From the NCBI GenBank assembly GCA_007922225.1, contig ML679961.1, positions 1,842,960 to 1,906,959 on the forward strand: a stretch of 64,000 nucleotides of DNA, in the 5' to 3' direction. The notes under the pieces are model-generated. The model made no database searches. It saw nothing but the letters and a program-made list of their open reading frames with translations, and had not been told where the DNA came from. Source of the stretch: Emydura subglobosa. Its lineage: Eukaryota; Chordata; Testudines; Chelidae. Positions within the stretch are counted from its first letter, which is position 1. Every line of letters starts with the position of its first letter. Shown piece after piece: positions 1 through 12,273 of the stretch. The position numbers were made by a program, and so were the translations under genes.

Positions 1-1360
1 TTTTGTACAGTGAAATCATGCCTCGTCAATCTATTCAAATTCTTTGAGGGTGTCAACAAACATGTGGACAAGGGTGATCCAATGATAATAGTGTATTTGG
101 ACTTTCAGAAAGCCTGTGACAAGGTCCATCACCAAAGGCTCTTTGACAAAGTAAGCAGTCATGTGTTAAGAGGGATGGTCCTCTCCTGGATCAGTAACTG
201 GTTAAAAGACAGAAAACAAAAGGGCTGGAATAAATGGTCCGTTTTCACAGTGGGAAAGCTAAATAGTGGAGTTCCCCAATGATCTGTTCTTGGGACTATG
301 CTATTCAACATATTCATCAACGGTCTGGAAAAAAGGGTAAACAGAGATGTGGAAATGTTTGCAGAAAATACAAAATTATTCAAGATAGTAAAATCCAAAG
401 ACTGCAAAGAGTTACAGAGGAATCTCACAAAACTGGGTGACTGGGCAACAAAATAGCAGATGAAATTCAAAGTAATGCACTTTGGAAAACATAATCCCAA
501 CTATACATACAAAATAATCGGGTATAAATTAGCTATTACCACTCAAGAAAGGGATCTTGGAGTTACTGTGGATAGTCCTCTGAAAACATCTTCTCAATGT
601 GCAGCAGCAGTCAAAAAAGCAAACAGAATGTAAGGAATAATTAGGAAAGTAATAGATAAGACAAAAAATATCTTAATGTCACCATATAAATCCATGGTAC
701 GCTCATACCTGGAATACTGTGTGCAGTCTGGTCATCCCACCTCAAAAAAGATATATTAGAATTGGTAAAAGTACAGAGAAGGTCAACCAAAATAATGAGG
801 GGTATGGAACCACTTCTATGCGAGGAAGGATTAAAGAGACAGACTGTTCAGCTTGGAAAAGATATGACTGGGGAGATATGACAGAAGTCTATAAAATCAT
901 GAACATTCTGGAGAAAATAAATATGGAAGTACTATTTACCTCTTCACTTAACTTATGAACCAGGGTTCACCCAATGAAATCAACAGAAGCAAGTTTAAAA
1001 CGAACATTAGGAAATATGTCTTCACACAACGCACAGTCAACCTGGTGAACTTGTTGCCTGAGGATGTTGTGAAGGTCAAAAGTCTAACCGGGTTCCAAAA
1101 AGAACTAGATACGTTCATGGAGGACAGGTCCATCAGTGGCTCTTAGCCAAACTGGTCAGGGACGCAACCCCATGCTCCGAGTGTCCCCGAGCCTCTGACT
1201 GCCAGAAGCTTGGACTGGACGACAGGGGATAGATCATGCAATAACAGCCCTGTTCTTTTCATTCCCTCTGGAGCACCCGTCACCTGCCACGGTCGGAAGC
1301 CAGGATACTGGGCTAGATGGACCATTGGTCTGACCCAGTGTGGCCGTTCTTATGTTTATG
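1..1360 (+). mobile_element. CR1 LINE, decayed, 5' end outside window
   Basis: This is a non-LTR retrotransposon of the CR1 clade, entered within its reverse transcriptase. From the left edge the frame reads palm motifs such as VYLDFQKA and, after an in-frame TGA at 280-282, SVLGTMLFNIFING. The catalytic box that should read FADD is FAEN at 358-369, so the enzyme is dead. Further stops and shifts follow, with LGVTVDS and MVRSYLEYCVQ still readable to about 720. The last 300 bases are the CR1 3' untranslated tail, ending in TCTGACCCAGTGTGGCCGTT and TATGTTTATG at 1360, with no poly(A), as is usual for CR1. The full 3' end means the copy lost only its 5' part or runs off the window. The tail type fits turtle CR1 families. 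Certain as CR1, uncertain as to subfamily. Confidence 0.93.
10..720 (+). pseudogene. CR1 ORF2 reverse transcriptase remnant
   Basis: This coding remnant of the CR1 polymerase would copy element RNA into DNA if intact. The first open part (10-282) carries the finger/palm segment with VYLDFQKACDKVHH, where the family normally has [14 protein letters not shown]. After the stop at 280-282 the same frame continues with GTMLFNIFINGLE and the mutated catalytic box FAEN at 358-369. More stops follow, for example in the stretch that should read DWATKWQMKF. Residues around LEYCVQ near 715 mark the thumb region. Multiple stops plus loss of both catalytic aspartates make it a clear pseudogene. It closely resembles the piece at 10.2-10.8 kb, so both probably belong to one subfamily. 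Confidence 0.9.
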
Positions 1361-4300
1361 GGTACACCTTTCTGTTAAGAATAGTAGATCTGTTCATATG
1401 TGGCACACTAAATAGTGTGGATTTTCACAGAGTTCATCAGGAGTTGGATTGGGCTCTGACAATTTTTGGGGGGGTAATGGGGGAAAGTCAGGGTGGGATG
1501 GAGAATATTTCCTTACCAGAAGAGTCTGGAAAGATACCATAAAAAGAGTTTGACAGGCTTTTGCCATGTTTAGAGAGCGCTTCCCTTATGAGTGAATGTA
1601 GTTTTTTAGTTCTATTTGTGGCTACTTGTTGTCCTCTGCTTTTCATCTCTTTTCCAAGGATATGAGCCATTAGCAGCTCCTTTCAAATCAGAACAGCTAC
1701 TCAGGCAGGCTGAGATCAGAACTAGGATCTTTACCTTGCGTACCTCGTACCAGACAACAGAGAGAACAATGAAACAATGCTTAACCAGAAACAATCCCAA
1801 AAAATCCTCCCATAAAAAACCAGAACCCCACACACACAGAGATTGTAATTAAGACGTAGCAAAAAATAAAACTAAATCTGAATATACTTGGTGGCAAAAC
1901 AGGAACTGTAAATCAGATAGTTGTTTATCTGTGCACAGGCCCAGCAAAGTCAAATGCAGCATCGTATTCCTGTGATTATCCTCGTGAACAGAAGAGGCTG
2001 CAGGTAGGAGCAATGACTCGGGGGCAGAGCGTCAGCACGTCTGCATGTTCTCACCTCCCACGTTCCGCCCGTGTCCCAAAAAAGGCTCCCTTAGGAGGTG
2101 TTCGTGTTTTAGGCCCTTAACCTGCAGAAAGTAATCGTGTGTAAGCGACGGCACTTCCTGAGCTCAGTGCGTTAGTTGCTTCCACAACTCTGCCCTTCGG
2201 GACGCGCCTGTGGCAAACCTAGGGATGGAGAAGTGCAGTCTCGGAGGCGACCTGCCAACATTTCATAACAAGTGAGCTCACCGAAGAGCTCTGCTTCCTT
2301 TTCTTCATCCTCTGTTTTACCTCCTGCCCCAGCCATGTCAAGACTCCCAGCTACCACTTCCCAGCATACATCTGGGCCGTGATGTCACAGCTCGAGTGGC
2401 CACCACCAAAACGCCAGTACCTAGCACATGTTGGCTCCAGGGAGGCTACTGGCCCCACCTTGCACTGGGAGTATTACCCCGAGTCCAGACCTGCTGGGTC
2501 CCGCTGTGCGGTGACTGCCGGCCTGGCGCTCCTGCTGCTCTCCATTGAGCACTAGTCACCATGACAAAGTCCCACCTGTATGAGACCCGAGGCCCATCGG
2601 GCCCAGGGGCATGTCTCAGAGTCACCGACACTGGATGCCTCAGAGGAAGGTGCAAGAACCCCCCTAACTCACAATGGAAGTGGCCATGAAATAGCTACCT
2701 GCAGGTTTGGGCAGTCCGCAGCTGGGCTGTATCTTGAAGCAGGAGGGTTGATCGCTGTTATTGATTTATGTCGCTATAATTTATTTATTTGGATTCCTAC
2801 AATCAAGGGGGGGCAGCTAGCCAGGGCTTTAGGCATCTCAGACACATTTTAAAAAATACAATAAAATGCGTTTGTTAAGGATGCACCTATACCTATAGGC
2901 TGCATTTTGCCAGCATTTGCTCCTCATTCTTCAGCTCACGACCCCGCACTTGGCGCAGAAGGGCTGCCCTTGCTGAACGAGATAGAGTTAGTGTCATTTT
3001 TTTTGGAATGAGGATTGTTGTGACGAGAATAGCCATTGCACCAGAGCCAGCCTTTCCACTTCGCTGCAGCTTGCCCACTCATTTCCGTTAGTCGTAGTCG
3101 TTGTGGAATCAACACGCTTCCACTGAAATGAATCGATCCTGGGTTCTGGTCGCCTTCTATGCCTGAGACCAGCTGCAAACATTGTGGCCATGGCTATCTT
3201 GCCTCTTCCTGGGCTCGTGCTTAATGGAGTCCCAGCTGAGCCCACACAGCATCTGTCGCCATCCCCCATGCCGTGATAGGGCAGATGGGACCACATGCTT
3301 CAACTCTAATCAGACCATGGGGCTCATAGGAGCGACCACCTGTGCACTAAACATGACACGAAGGAGAAGCGATAGTCCCACTGCACTCGGAGAGGAAGCC
3401 AGGAGTGAGAGCAGAGGCGCAGATAAATGCCATTAATAGTACAGCAGCTCTCTGGCACTATGAACCAACAACCTGTTTGCAACTAACTGCCCAAAACCAT
3501 ATCCCCAGAGATCTGGGATCTCACCTGCCTGAGCCCCAGAGCCCCCAGCAAGGAACGTTCTGCCAGTCTCTTGGCTACTTTCAGCAGCTGCTGCAGCTGA
3601 GAACTCAAGTAGCTGGCTCCAGAAGAGAGCGCATCGGGCATAACTACCGCCGGACCGCAGACAAACAAGCCAATCGCTCTGTGATGCGTGGGAGAATCAC
3701 TTCACCTTCCACCCACACACTAGGCATAGGCAGGCCATTGAGTTATACCGCGCCACACACTGCACCCACACGCAATCCACCGTGCACTGTCGGAGCATCT
3801 CTCGACGTGCCTACTTGTTATGGGAGGGCATTTCCAATTGGCTACTCTGACATGGCGGCTATGATTGGTGGGAGAAAGCAAGAGGCCACATCCCCACCCA
3901 GTAGTCCCCCTCTCTCACACTTTCTGGGTAGAGACCTCCCATGGCACCAATGCGCTTCCTAGAGATCAGAGCCTGCACACCTCAGGCTTCTCTGCCCAAA
4001 GCCCTGGAAAGAAAGAAACGCCTGCTTCTTCTGGGCTCTTCACTGAATACAGTGGGACATGACAGTGACAGGGGCCATGTAAAACAGACAGACCCGAATG
4101 TAAAAGCATGAAAGTACCATGGCTGATACTTGTTCTAAGTCAGTAAAGTCCGTGTTCCGTTTCCAAGCTGCTCTGTGGTGGCCTGGAAAAGGGTGAGGGT
4201 CAGGAAAAGCTCTGTAGAACAATCCTGGTGGCCCAGCTCCCTACCGCAAACCGGCCAGGACCCCATGCCACCTGAATGGGTCAGAGTAACACTTGAACAA

Positions 4301-5439
4301 ACACATGCACACACCTGGCTGCTACAGCAGGAGTCCAGCAAACAAACAGCCTCACATCATGCAGTCAGCCCAGGGGAAAATCAACATCTTCCCTCAAGCA
4401 GACACGCACAGTCAGTGCAAAACACTGGTCTCTAAAGCATTTCAGGCCTCCCTTACACCCTCAGCCTGCCAGTGAAGGCACTCACCATGAGGTGGGAAAC
4501 ATCAGGTCAGTTCCTCCTGCTGAAAAGAAGGGATTTGAACAGGACGCTGCTGAACCCCCAGGAAATAGGCTATGCCGAGGCAGGGCTCACTTGTGGAAGC
4601 TGTACCATGGTGTGTCACTCATTCAAAGCTAATTGGGGCCAAAAAAGAGCATGAATAACTCTGGCATTTGGGTTAGAGTGAGACCTTGCACCAGAGACGG
4701 GGGCAGCTCCCTGTTCAAACCCCCTCCCTAGATCAGGCAGGGAGAGAAACTGACTGAGTATCTATTTGCATCCTACTGGAGTCCCTCAACACCTAGGAAA
4801 CAGGTTATAAGGGGAACCGCCCCCCTTCCCAGCTGTTTGTGCTCTGAGCCCCTCTACTACAAGACAGGTGTTACCTGAGGACTGCATGGGGCACAGGTAA
4901 GCCAAAGGCCGGTCTGCCTGCCTGCCTGAGGCAGCAACACAGCCCCCAAGGGACTTCTCACAGCAAAAATGGTGGTAGTAGCTAAGTGGGATTTAGGAGA
5001 TTGCAGCATCTCTGTGCATCCTGCCCTAACTCCTCCTAGTCATTATCACCCTGGCAGGCTTCAGCTGGGTCATGTAGACGAGAAAGGGGCCAGAGCCCAT
5101 TACCACTCCCCTGAGCCATCCAGCCCTGCAGAACCTGCTAGCAGTTAAGTGTTTTGCAGTGCTTGGCTGTAAACGCTCCAGTCAGCTACTGGCAGGAAAA
5201 GAAGGCGGCCCCCCACTGTATGCATTGGTGCAGCACTCAGAGAGCCTGCTACTGAAGGCACCGTGGCAGGACACAGCTGTGGGGAATAATGTCCTTCCCC
5301 CAGGGTGCTATAAGAGGAACATGAGCTCAGCACTGGCTCTTTCAGCTCTGGCTGAGGGGAAGAGGCACTGTTAACTCGGGGTGGGAGGGGAAAGCTGCTT
5401 TCTGGATCTACTAACAGTTTAGTGGAACAAAGCCAGTCT
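1361..5439. other. Unique-looking sequence, no gene recognised
   Basis: No repeat family, RNA gene or convincing exon is recognised here. Base composition is moderately GC-rich between about 2.0 and 5.4 kb, and this lengthens chance reading frames. The longest (185 codons, 3405-3962) has no recognisable domain and a low-complexity His/Pro/Thr-rich composition. A short TGCC run lies near 4912-4927. The block 2900-3300 contains CG and GTCGTAGTCG-like words and could be an old repeat that I cannot name. Confidence 0.5.
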
Positions 5440-5467
5440 TTGACTGACTGACTGACTGATTGATTGG
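5440..5467. repeat. (TGAC)n microsatellite
   Basis: A short tetranucleotide tract reads TGAC repeated, then shifts to TGAT/TGGT at its 3' side. It is a simple sequence repeat of about six units with decay at one end. Confidence 0.85.
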
Positions 5468-5839
5468 TTTGGCACGGGCTGGAGGAAGCTTTGTTGGCAT
5501 TTCTGACTTGAAACTCTAGCTGAGAACTCCTTTTCTGTTCAGACCTTGGGCTACTGGTCCTCTGATATCCCTGGCTTACATAATGTGTCAGACTGTTGCT
5601 AGCCAGATAACTAGTTTCTATCTACACAGGCACCTGCCTGATTCATGCACCCATTATGTAGATTAATGATTCTGGCTGGCCAGCTCTCACTGTATTTCCA
5701 ACAGTAGAAATATCACACCCACAAAGGAGGCATAAAATGTCCTAGATTGCATTAGAGAGCTTAGCATTTCCCGGTCAGCATGAAGGCAGGAGTTGCAATC
5801 CAAACGGCAGGTTAAAGGTACGTTGGAGTGCCTTTTATA

Positions 5840-6345
5840 TATTGACCATAAAGTATAATCACCAGCATAAACAGCACTTAGCTAAAAATACCTTTGTTTA
5901 TGCTCTTTGATAATGAATTAGAGTGGGCTGCATTATTTAAATAGAATCACTCCCATCAAGCTGCCATTCTGGCATTACTGTGTGTCATTAAACACACATT
6001 CCTTTAGAAACCCACCCATCCAATCAGCTCTGGAGTCATTCTGCAGGGGAGGTTGCTGCTTGTGTGCGTTTATGAGGTGACATCTGTTTGACTAACAGCT
6101 GTCTGTGCTGGATGGCTCTGTGAGTGCTCTTTCATTCCCGTTTAGCGATCAGTCCTGAAAAGAGCTTGCATAGCTTTTTAAATAGAATTAACCACATCAT
6201 TATTTTAAAGGTTTTAAGGCTTTTCCTCAGCGAGCCACCCACTCTGTTAATGTGAACAAGCAAATGCCAGATGAACATGTGATAGCAGCATTAGTTATTT
6301 AGGAGATCTATACTCAGGAGCATAATCAGAGCATCTGCTCTCTAG
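5840..6345. promoter_or_regulatory. Candidate conserved non-coding / enhancer-like block
   Basis: This repeat-free AT-rich stretch is unusually dense in words typical of vertebrate developmental enhancers. There is a forkhead-like TTTGTTTATG near 5893, homeodomain-type TAAT/ATTA cores, the word TTAAATAGAAT twice (5937-5947 and 6178-6188), and an E-box CAGCTG at 6096-6101. No reading frame crosses it. This is inference from texture only. Conservation cannot be tested from one sequence, and AT-rich DNA gives many such words by chance. Confidence 0.25.
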
Positions 6346-8089
6346 GCCAGTGATGGGGGTCGCAGGTGTAGGTCCTGAGCACCTCAGTGGGAGATCTTTC
6401 AGGATCCCACCCCAGATGTACCTAGTCTGTGGAAGGAGACAGAGCATCTGGAGCTCATGGATTTACTTCCACATGATGCTACTTCTGGCTGTCTGACTGT
6501 GATGTAGGCCAGGCCTCAGCTGGCATGAAGAGGTTGCCTGATGTTTTGCCAAGATTAAGGTGAAGCTTAGAATTGTTCTTAATTATAAACAAGGTCCCCC
6601 ACATCCAGAGCCCTGAAAACTGCTGCCGCCATATATCTGTCTTTGAACTGCTAGCAGAATCTAGCCATAAACCTGTGAAAGCGCAGACCCCCACTGCATA
6701 GCCACCGGGGGTGCTAATGGCTGCTTCTGAAAGGGAGGGTCAGTATTCAAAGGGAATACGATGTCGGTGAAATGAAAGTCCGTGCCTTAAGCAAAGGGCT
6801 GGGTTGATCTGCTGCTACAGTTTGAAGACAAATGTTCCAAAGTATAAAGGGATAATGAAGTTTGGAAACCACAAGCCAGCCAGTTAACAAAGGAAATGTT
6901 GGAAAATAATTGTTTGAGAAATGGAGTCATAAGCTGATAATTATATTGTTTCATTGAACACATTAGGCGACACTTGGTCTCCATTACAAAAATGAAAGGA
7001 CAGGCTGGTTCTGCTAGTTCACTAAACTATATTAGACACTTTGGCGATGTGGCAGGCCCAGTAACATGGTGCAGAGAGTCTGCCAATTGAGTTTGGGGGA
7101 GTTAAGCCATACTTAAAAGAAGTTTCAAATCCCTTCGCAGGGTAAAGAGAAAGAAGACACAGAGCTTTAAAGCAAACAAAGGGACTGGGGAGTACATTTA
7201 ACTTCTCAGTGGGTAAAAACTAAATTACACATTTTCTTTTGAGCGCTTTAGAGCCTCAGATTCTCAGTATAATCCACAACCTCCATACACTGAAAATATA
7301 CAGATGGAAGATTATGGGTCAGAGTCTTAGCTATAAATCAGAATATTTCCATTCCCCATTCTAGTCCTATATTGGGTAATTTGGAAGTAATTAGAGAGAG
7401 AGAACTTGAACTTCTTGTGACTTTCTATAGGTAGAAAATCCTGGTCTACTGGCTTCTTCAAATAGCATTTTATGTGCCTCTCTAAATGGACTTTTCTGCT
7501 CTGTTATCAACATTTTAAGGGAGAATTTTGATGCTTTTATTTCAAATTGCCAATCCTCACCAAAAACTCATTTCCAAACTGGCAGACCTGCGAGCATGTA
7601 ATAATTTTCACTTCACAAATATTTTCATGTGAAGAATGGTGCTGTTCCCATGTGTATTTCACCATTTCTGGCAATGAGTTTTTAGGAATGTGAGAGAGAG
7701 AGGGGGATGGATAGGGAGAGACTGACTATATATTTGCCACTAGCTAAAACTTGATTTTCACAAATAAATTTAATCTTTCTCAGCAGCAGGAGCTTTCTGA
7801 AACAAAATGGCATCTTTCCACCTACAAAAATTGCCTTTCCTCTGTGAAAAAGGTTCAAGGCATGTTTGTGCCCCAGCCCAGCTGAGTTTTCCCTACAGCT
7901 TTGCCGGCACTGATAATGTGTTAATTCAGTAAATGTGTGCTATCTGCCTGTACATGGAGTGAAAGGAGTGAAACTCCCTGTTTTGTGGTTCTCTCAACTG
8001 ACTGGCATTGTTGGCAGGCTATAGATAACCTGAAGCTTAGCCAACCTGCCTGGCATATCGTAGATAAATCAGATGGGATGATGTTTTTG
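6346..8089. other. AT-rich non-coding sequence
   Basis: I see no gene, RNA or classifiable repeat. A short GAGAGAGA tract occurs near 7693-7703. All reading frames are short and have no recognisable domain. Confidence 0.5.
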
Positions 8090-8285
8090 GTTTCGGCATA
8101 GAACTGGGCCTTGGGAGATCTGAGTTTAATCCTAGTACTGACGCAGACTCCCTGTGTGACCCAAGCCAGTTACTTAATCTCTCTGATCCTCAGCTCTCAT
8201 CTGTTAAATGGGATAATGATTCCATTCAGACTGTAAACTTGCAGGTACTATCTTCACTGCACATAAATATAGCACTCAGGACAAG
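8090..8285 (+). repeat. MIR-like CORE-SINE, decayed
   Basis: The order of phrases matches the MIR pattern: CTTGGGAGATCTGAG, then CTCCCTGTGTGACC, AGTTACTTAATCTCTCTGA and TCATCTGTTAAATGGGATAAT. This is a tRNA-derived SINE with a CORE segment, ancient and shared across amniotes. The 3' part (ACTGTAAACTTGCAGG...) may be the usual LINE-derived tail of such elements. Identity rests on word order rather than alignment. Confidence 0.6.
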
Positions 8286-9291
8286 GGGTCTCCAATCTTG
8301 ATTGATGCCTCTAGTTGTTACCTCAATATAAATACCAAAACTAGACACCTCTCAGGAGCATAACATAATTTGTATTTCTTTGTCAGGCATGTACATGCTA
8401 CAAAATGCATGCTCTTCCTACTGCTCTCTCTCTTTTCTATTTGAACATAACTTCTTGGTGACAGAACACATGACTCAATAGAAGTCCAAGGAAAGGAGTT
8501 ACATGACCTTTGGCTTGCGTTTAATATAGAGAATATTGCTGGAAACCAATGAGTGGAAAATCTTTTGTATTAACAGTTGTGGCCCGATCACAAATATATG
8601 TGCACTCCAGATGACGTCAATCCTAGTTAGAGCGTACTCTAAATGGCGGGAGCAGGAAGTAATTTGTGTGTTAGCTACCCGGAACAAGACACCTGGACAT
8701 AAGAACATATGAATTAACTTAGCTCCAGAGAAGTGTTGGCAGATGTTAAACTCCCACAGTTCCTTGAAATAAAGCTCCCAGAATCTTTCGAGCATGAACC
8801 AAAGTGCTGATAATCATATCTATTGGTTTAAAGTGCTCTGAAGTTAGGCTGAACTGTAGCATGTGACCAAATGATGGACTGTGTGTAATCTTTTCCTCTG
8901 AACCCATTGGCCCGTGAAGAATGTATCCAGAAAAGGACCACTTGAAAGTCATGACGAATACTTGTTACTGCAGATGTACTCTGAGATTGATGAGCTAATG
9001 AGTTATTGGAAGAGAGTTTTAGTTCAACAGGAATTACTTGTTAACACAGGTGCCTCTGTAATAATGACTTGTTTGAAGATGTCTTTAGCTTATCAATTAT
9101 GAAAACTGATGTGGCATTAAAGGAACGCCTGGGTAGATCAGTTATGGGAGAAGAATATTCTTGGTATATATTGTAAAATGTTTCTGTGAGCTCATTGGGA
9201 GTGAACTGAGCTTCAAGGACGTCTCCAGATCAGTTTAGTAATATATAACCTTACTTTCTTGCATTTTTGATTTAATCTTAAATGGAGAATA
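8286..9291. other. Non-coding sequence, no feature recognised
   Basis: No repeat or exon is recognised. Overlapping frames around 8.5-9.1 kb are under 100 codons and show no family motifs. Confidence 0.45.
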
Positions 9292-10820
9292 GGCCTTGGT
9301 CCAAGAGGTGAATATAGCTGAACTGCTCAGTAATAGCAACCATAATGTTATTAAATTTTACATCCCTGTAAGGGGAAAATACCAAATAAACCCATCTCAG
9401 TAGCATTTAAATTTAGAAAGGGGAACCACATAAAAATGAGGAAACTAGTTAAATGGAAATTAAGGGGAAAAGTCACCAGAGTGAAATGCCTACAAGCTGC
9501 ATGGAAACTAGTTAAAAACACCATAATAGAGTCTCAAGCTAAATGTATATGCCAAATAAAATAAAATAAAGTAAGAGGACCCCAAAAGATGCCACCATGG
9601 CTAAACATAGTAAAAGAGGCAATTAGATTCAAAATGCATCCTTTAAAATTCAGAAGTCAAATCCCACTGAGGAAAACAGAAAGGAGCATAAACACTGACA
9701 AGTCAAATATAAAAGTATAATTAGGCAGGTCAAAAAAGAATTTGAAGAGCAACTAGCAAAAGACACAAACTAACAGCACTTTTTTAAAATTACATCAGAA
9801 GCAGGAAATCTGCCAAAAAATCAGTGGGGCCACCAGATGTTCAAGGCGGAAAAGAAGCACACAAAGAATACAAGCCCATTGCAGAGAAGCTACGTAGATT
9901 CTTTGAATCGGTCTTCACTGCAGAGGGTGTGAGGGATATTTTCCCACTCGGCCATTCTTTTTAGATGACTGATCTGAGGAAATGTCCCACACTGATGTGT
10001 CAATAGAGGAGGTTTATGAAATTGCAGCATTACTATCGTAACCTATCGTTTAAATCAGCCTCTGTACCAAATGACTTGGGTATAGCTAATGTAATGCTTA
10101 AAAAAGTCTCCAGAGGTGATACTGGCAATCACAGGCCAGTATGCGTAACTTCAGTAGCAGGTTGATAATATTGTAAGAAACAAAATGATCAGACACACAC
10201 ATGAACACAACACGCTGGTGAAAAATCAAGTTGGCTTTTGTAAAGGAAAATCAAACCTCACCAATCTATCAGAATTCTTTGAGGATGTCAACAAATGTGG
10301 ACAGGGATGGTCCAGTAGATATAGGGTGCTTGGACTTTAAGAAAGCCTTTGACAAGGTCCCACATCAAAGTCTCTTGGACAAAGTAAGCAGTCATGGGAT
10401 AAGAGGGAAGGTCCTCTCACGGATCAGTAACTAATTAGAGACAGGAAACAAAGGGTAGGAATAAATGGCCAGTTTGGAGAGGAGAGGAGAGTGGAGTGAA
10501 GAGGTAAATAGCAGGGTCACCGAAGGATCAGTAGTGGGACCAGTGCTGTTCAACCTGTTCATAAATGATCTGGAAGAGGCAATAAATAGTGAGGTGAAAA
10601 AGTTTGCAGAGGATACAACATTACTGAAGATAGCTAAGTTCAAAGATGACTGTGAAGTGTTCCAAAGGGACCTCAGAGAACTGGGTGATTAGGCAACAAA
10701 ATGGCAGATGAAATTTACTGTTGAGAAATGCAAAGTAGTGCACATTGGAAAACATAATCCCAACTATACATACACAATGATGGGGTCTAATTCAGCTATT
10801 ACTAATCATGACCAAGATCT
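9292..10820 (+). mobile_element. CR1 LINE, internal part without 3' end
   Basis: The left part (about 9390-9540) translates to the linker between endonuclease and reverse transcriptase, with phrases such as VAFKFRKGN and KLVKWKLRGKV. About 10110-10440 holds the fingers/palm region, with shifts, and 10465-10692 the catalytic domain. The catalytic box is FAED at 10603-10614 in place of FADD. Similarity stops abruptly after the sequence for SNSAITNHDQDL near 10820. The thumb region and 3' tail are missing, which is the reverse of the usual 5' truncation and points to a later deletion. It is close to the copy at the window's left edge. Confidence 0.9.
10465..10815 (+). pseudogene. CR1 reverse transcriptase catalytic-domain remnant
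   Basis: The open frame keeps GPVLFNLFINDLEEAIN and the catalytic segment KKFAEDTTLLK. The second residue pair is changed from DD to ED, which should abolish polymerase activity. A stop follows LRELGD at 10690-10692, and the same frame then resumes with ATKWQMKFTVEKCKVVHIGK to about 10815. The equivalent frame of the first CR1 copy has FAEN at the same site, so each copy decayed on its own. Confidence 0.88.
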
Positions 10821-12196
10821 ACCAATCAGAGTTCACAAATGTAATAAGCTCTGGATCTCACAAAGCACCTTAGCAACTTCCACGCTTTTTGGAATAAGAA
10901 AGAAAACAAACTAAAATCGTATTTGGCAATTTCTAGGGTTATGCTTTCTGCTGAGTGTGATTTGAAACAGAAAGGAAGTCCAAATTCTGCTCCTAAGCAC
11001 ACTGATTCCAGTCCAAGTACCTCTACTGACTCCTCCAGGAATGAACCTGGGAGTTAGAGAAGAATTTGCTCTGAAGTGTTTACAATGTTACTCCACAGAC
11101 AAATACACACAAAATGAGGGTTTGCAAAAGTAAAATACAAACCAACTCTAAATATAGCTGTCCCATCAACACCTCTGTCTTTTTCAGACTGGTGCAGAGT
11201 TCTATCAAATTGCTCTTCGCTTGGGGAGGTCTGCAGTTCAGGGGGAGAGGCAGTTCAAGTATAGAGATATTCAGCTAAATCAAGAATGTGTAGCTTGCTA
11301 CAGTGGAGTAGTGATGGCTAAAACATCTCATTTTATGATTAAGGCTGTTAATTATCTCTATACATACCTCCCCCACCAAAAAAAAATCCCCTTTGTTTTC
11401 TTTGTTTTATCCTCCTCTCTCTTCTTTCTCCAAACAAAAACCTAAACTTTGCCACTTAAAATGCAAGTATCAGCATGATGGAATTTTAAAGGTATAGAAG
11501 TTTTCCCCAGACTATCTGGGCAAAGAGAGAACATATTCTGAATATTTTCTTTGAATCAAAGTCAACATGGTCTTGTTTCTCAACACCCTTGGCCAGGGCT
11601 TCTCGTAGTTATGGAAATTATAAATGCTGAAAGCCCTCTTGCTATCCGGCGGCATTCACCTGGGTGTTACTGCCAGGCAGCCAGGCTCACATAGGATATG
11701 CTATAGGAGCTAGAGAACTCCTATCCAGCCGAAAATCTAGGCAAGTCCCAGTGTGAAGAAAGGCCCTGTGCCAGGGACCAGATGGGAGTCGTGAATTTTT
11801 GCCAAGACAGGCCACAGTTGGTTGAAAGTGGCTGAACCAGTGCTCAAAATCCCAGTGCAGCTGCTCAGTCAGAACGTGTTCCCACTCCTGTTTATTTTCT
11901 ATTCACAAACCATCACTGAGGACTGAGGTACAGCCATAAGGACTGGCTTTTGGTAGACCTCCAGCATGAGGTAAGAGAAAGTGCAGCTTCGTCTCTCGAG
12001 GGTTCAGCGCTGTACTGTGAATGGCACTGCCATCTCACATATTTTGGGTGGACAAATTCGGGCCTGTGTTCAAGCTTAAATTTTATATGCTGCATGTAGA
12101 GCCTTATAACCCCAGCATCAATGAATCAGAGAAACATTTAGTACATAACGCCAAATGTGCAGTAGGCACTCATCTCCAGAAAGGTGGGAAAATAAC
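10821..12196. other. Non-coding sequence, no feature recognised
   Basis: No gene or repeat is identified. AT-rich patches and an A-run (about 11381-11388) occur. No frame shows known motifs. Confidence 0.45.
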
Positions 12197-12273
12197 GGGC
12201 CAAATGCTTCATGCCTCATTCACCAAGCAGTTCCATGGAAGTCAAGCGAGTTGTCCATGGAAGAATTTGGCCC
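12197..12273. repeat. Short palindromic element with GGGCCAAAT arms
   Basis: The arms GGGCCAAAT (12197-12205) and ATTTGGCCC (12265-12273) are exact inverted repeats flanking about 59 bases. A second pair of CCATGGAA-like words lies inside. The arm sequence matches the theme of similar palindromes at 23.3, 27.8 and 55.0 kb in this window, suggesting one degenerate MITE-like family. Confidence 0.45.

Noticed and set aside
3405..3962. 185-codon plus-strand open frame
   Set aside because: GC-rich local composition, no domain, signal or repeat pattern, and an overlapping antisense frame; it looks like a chance frame.
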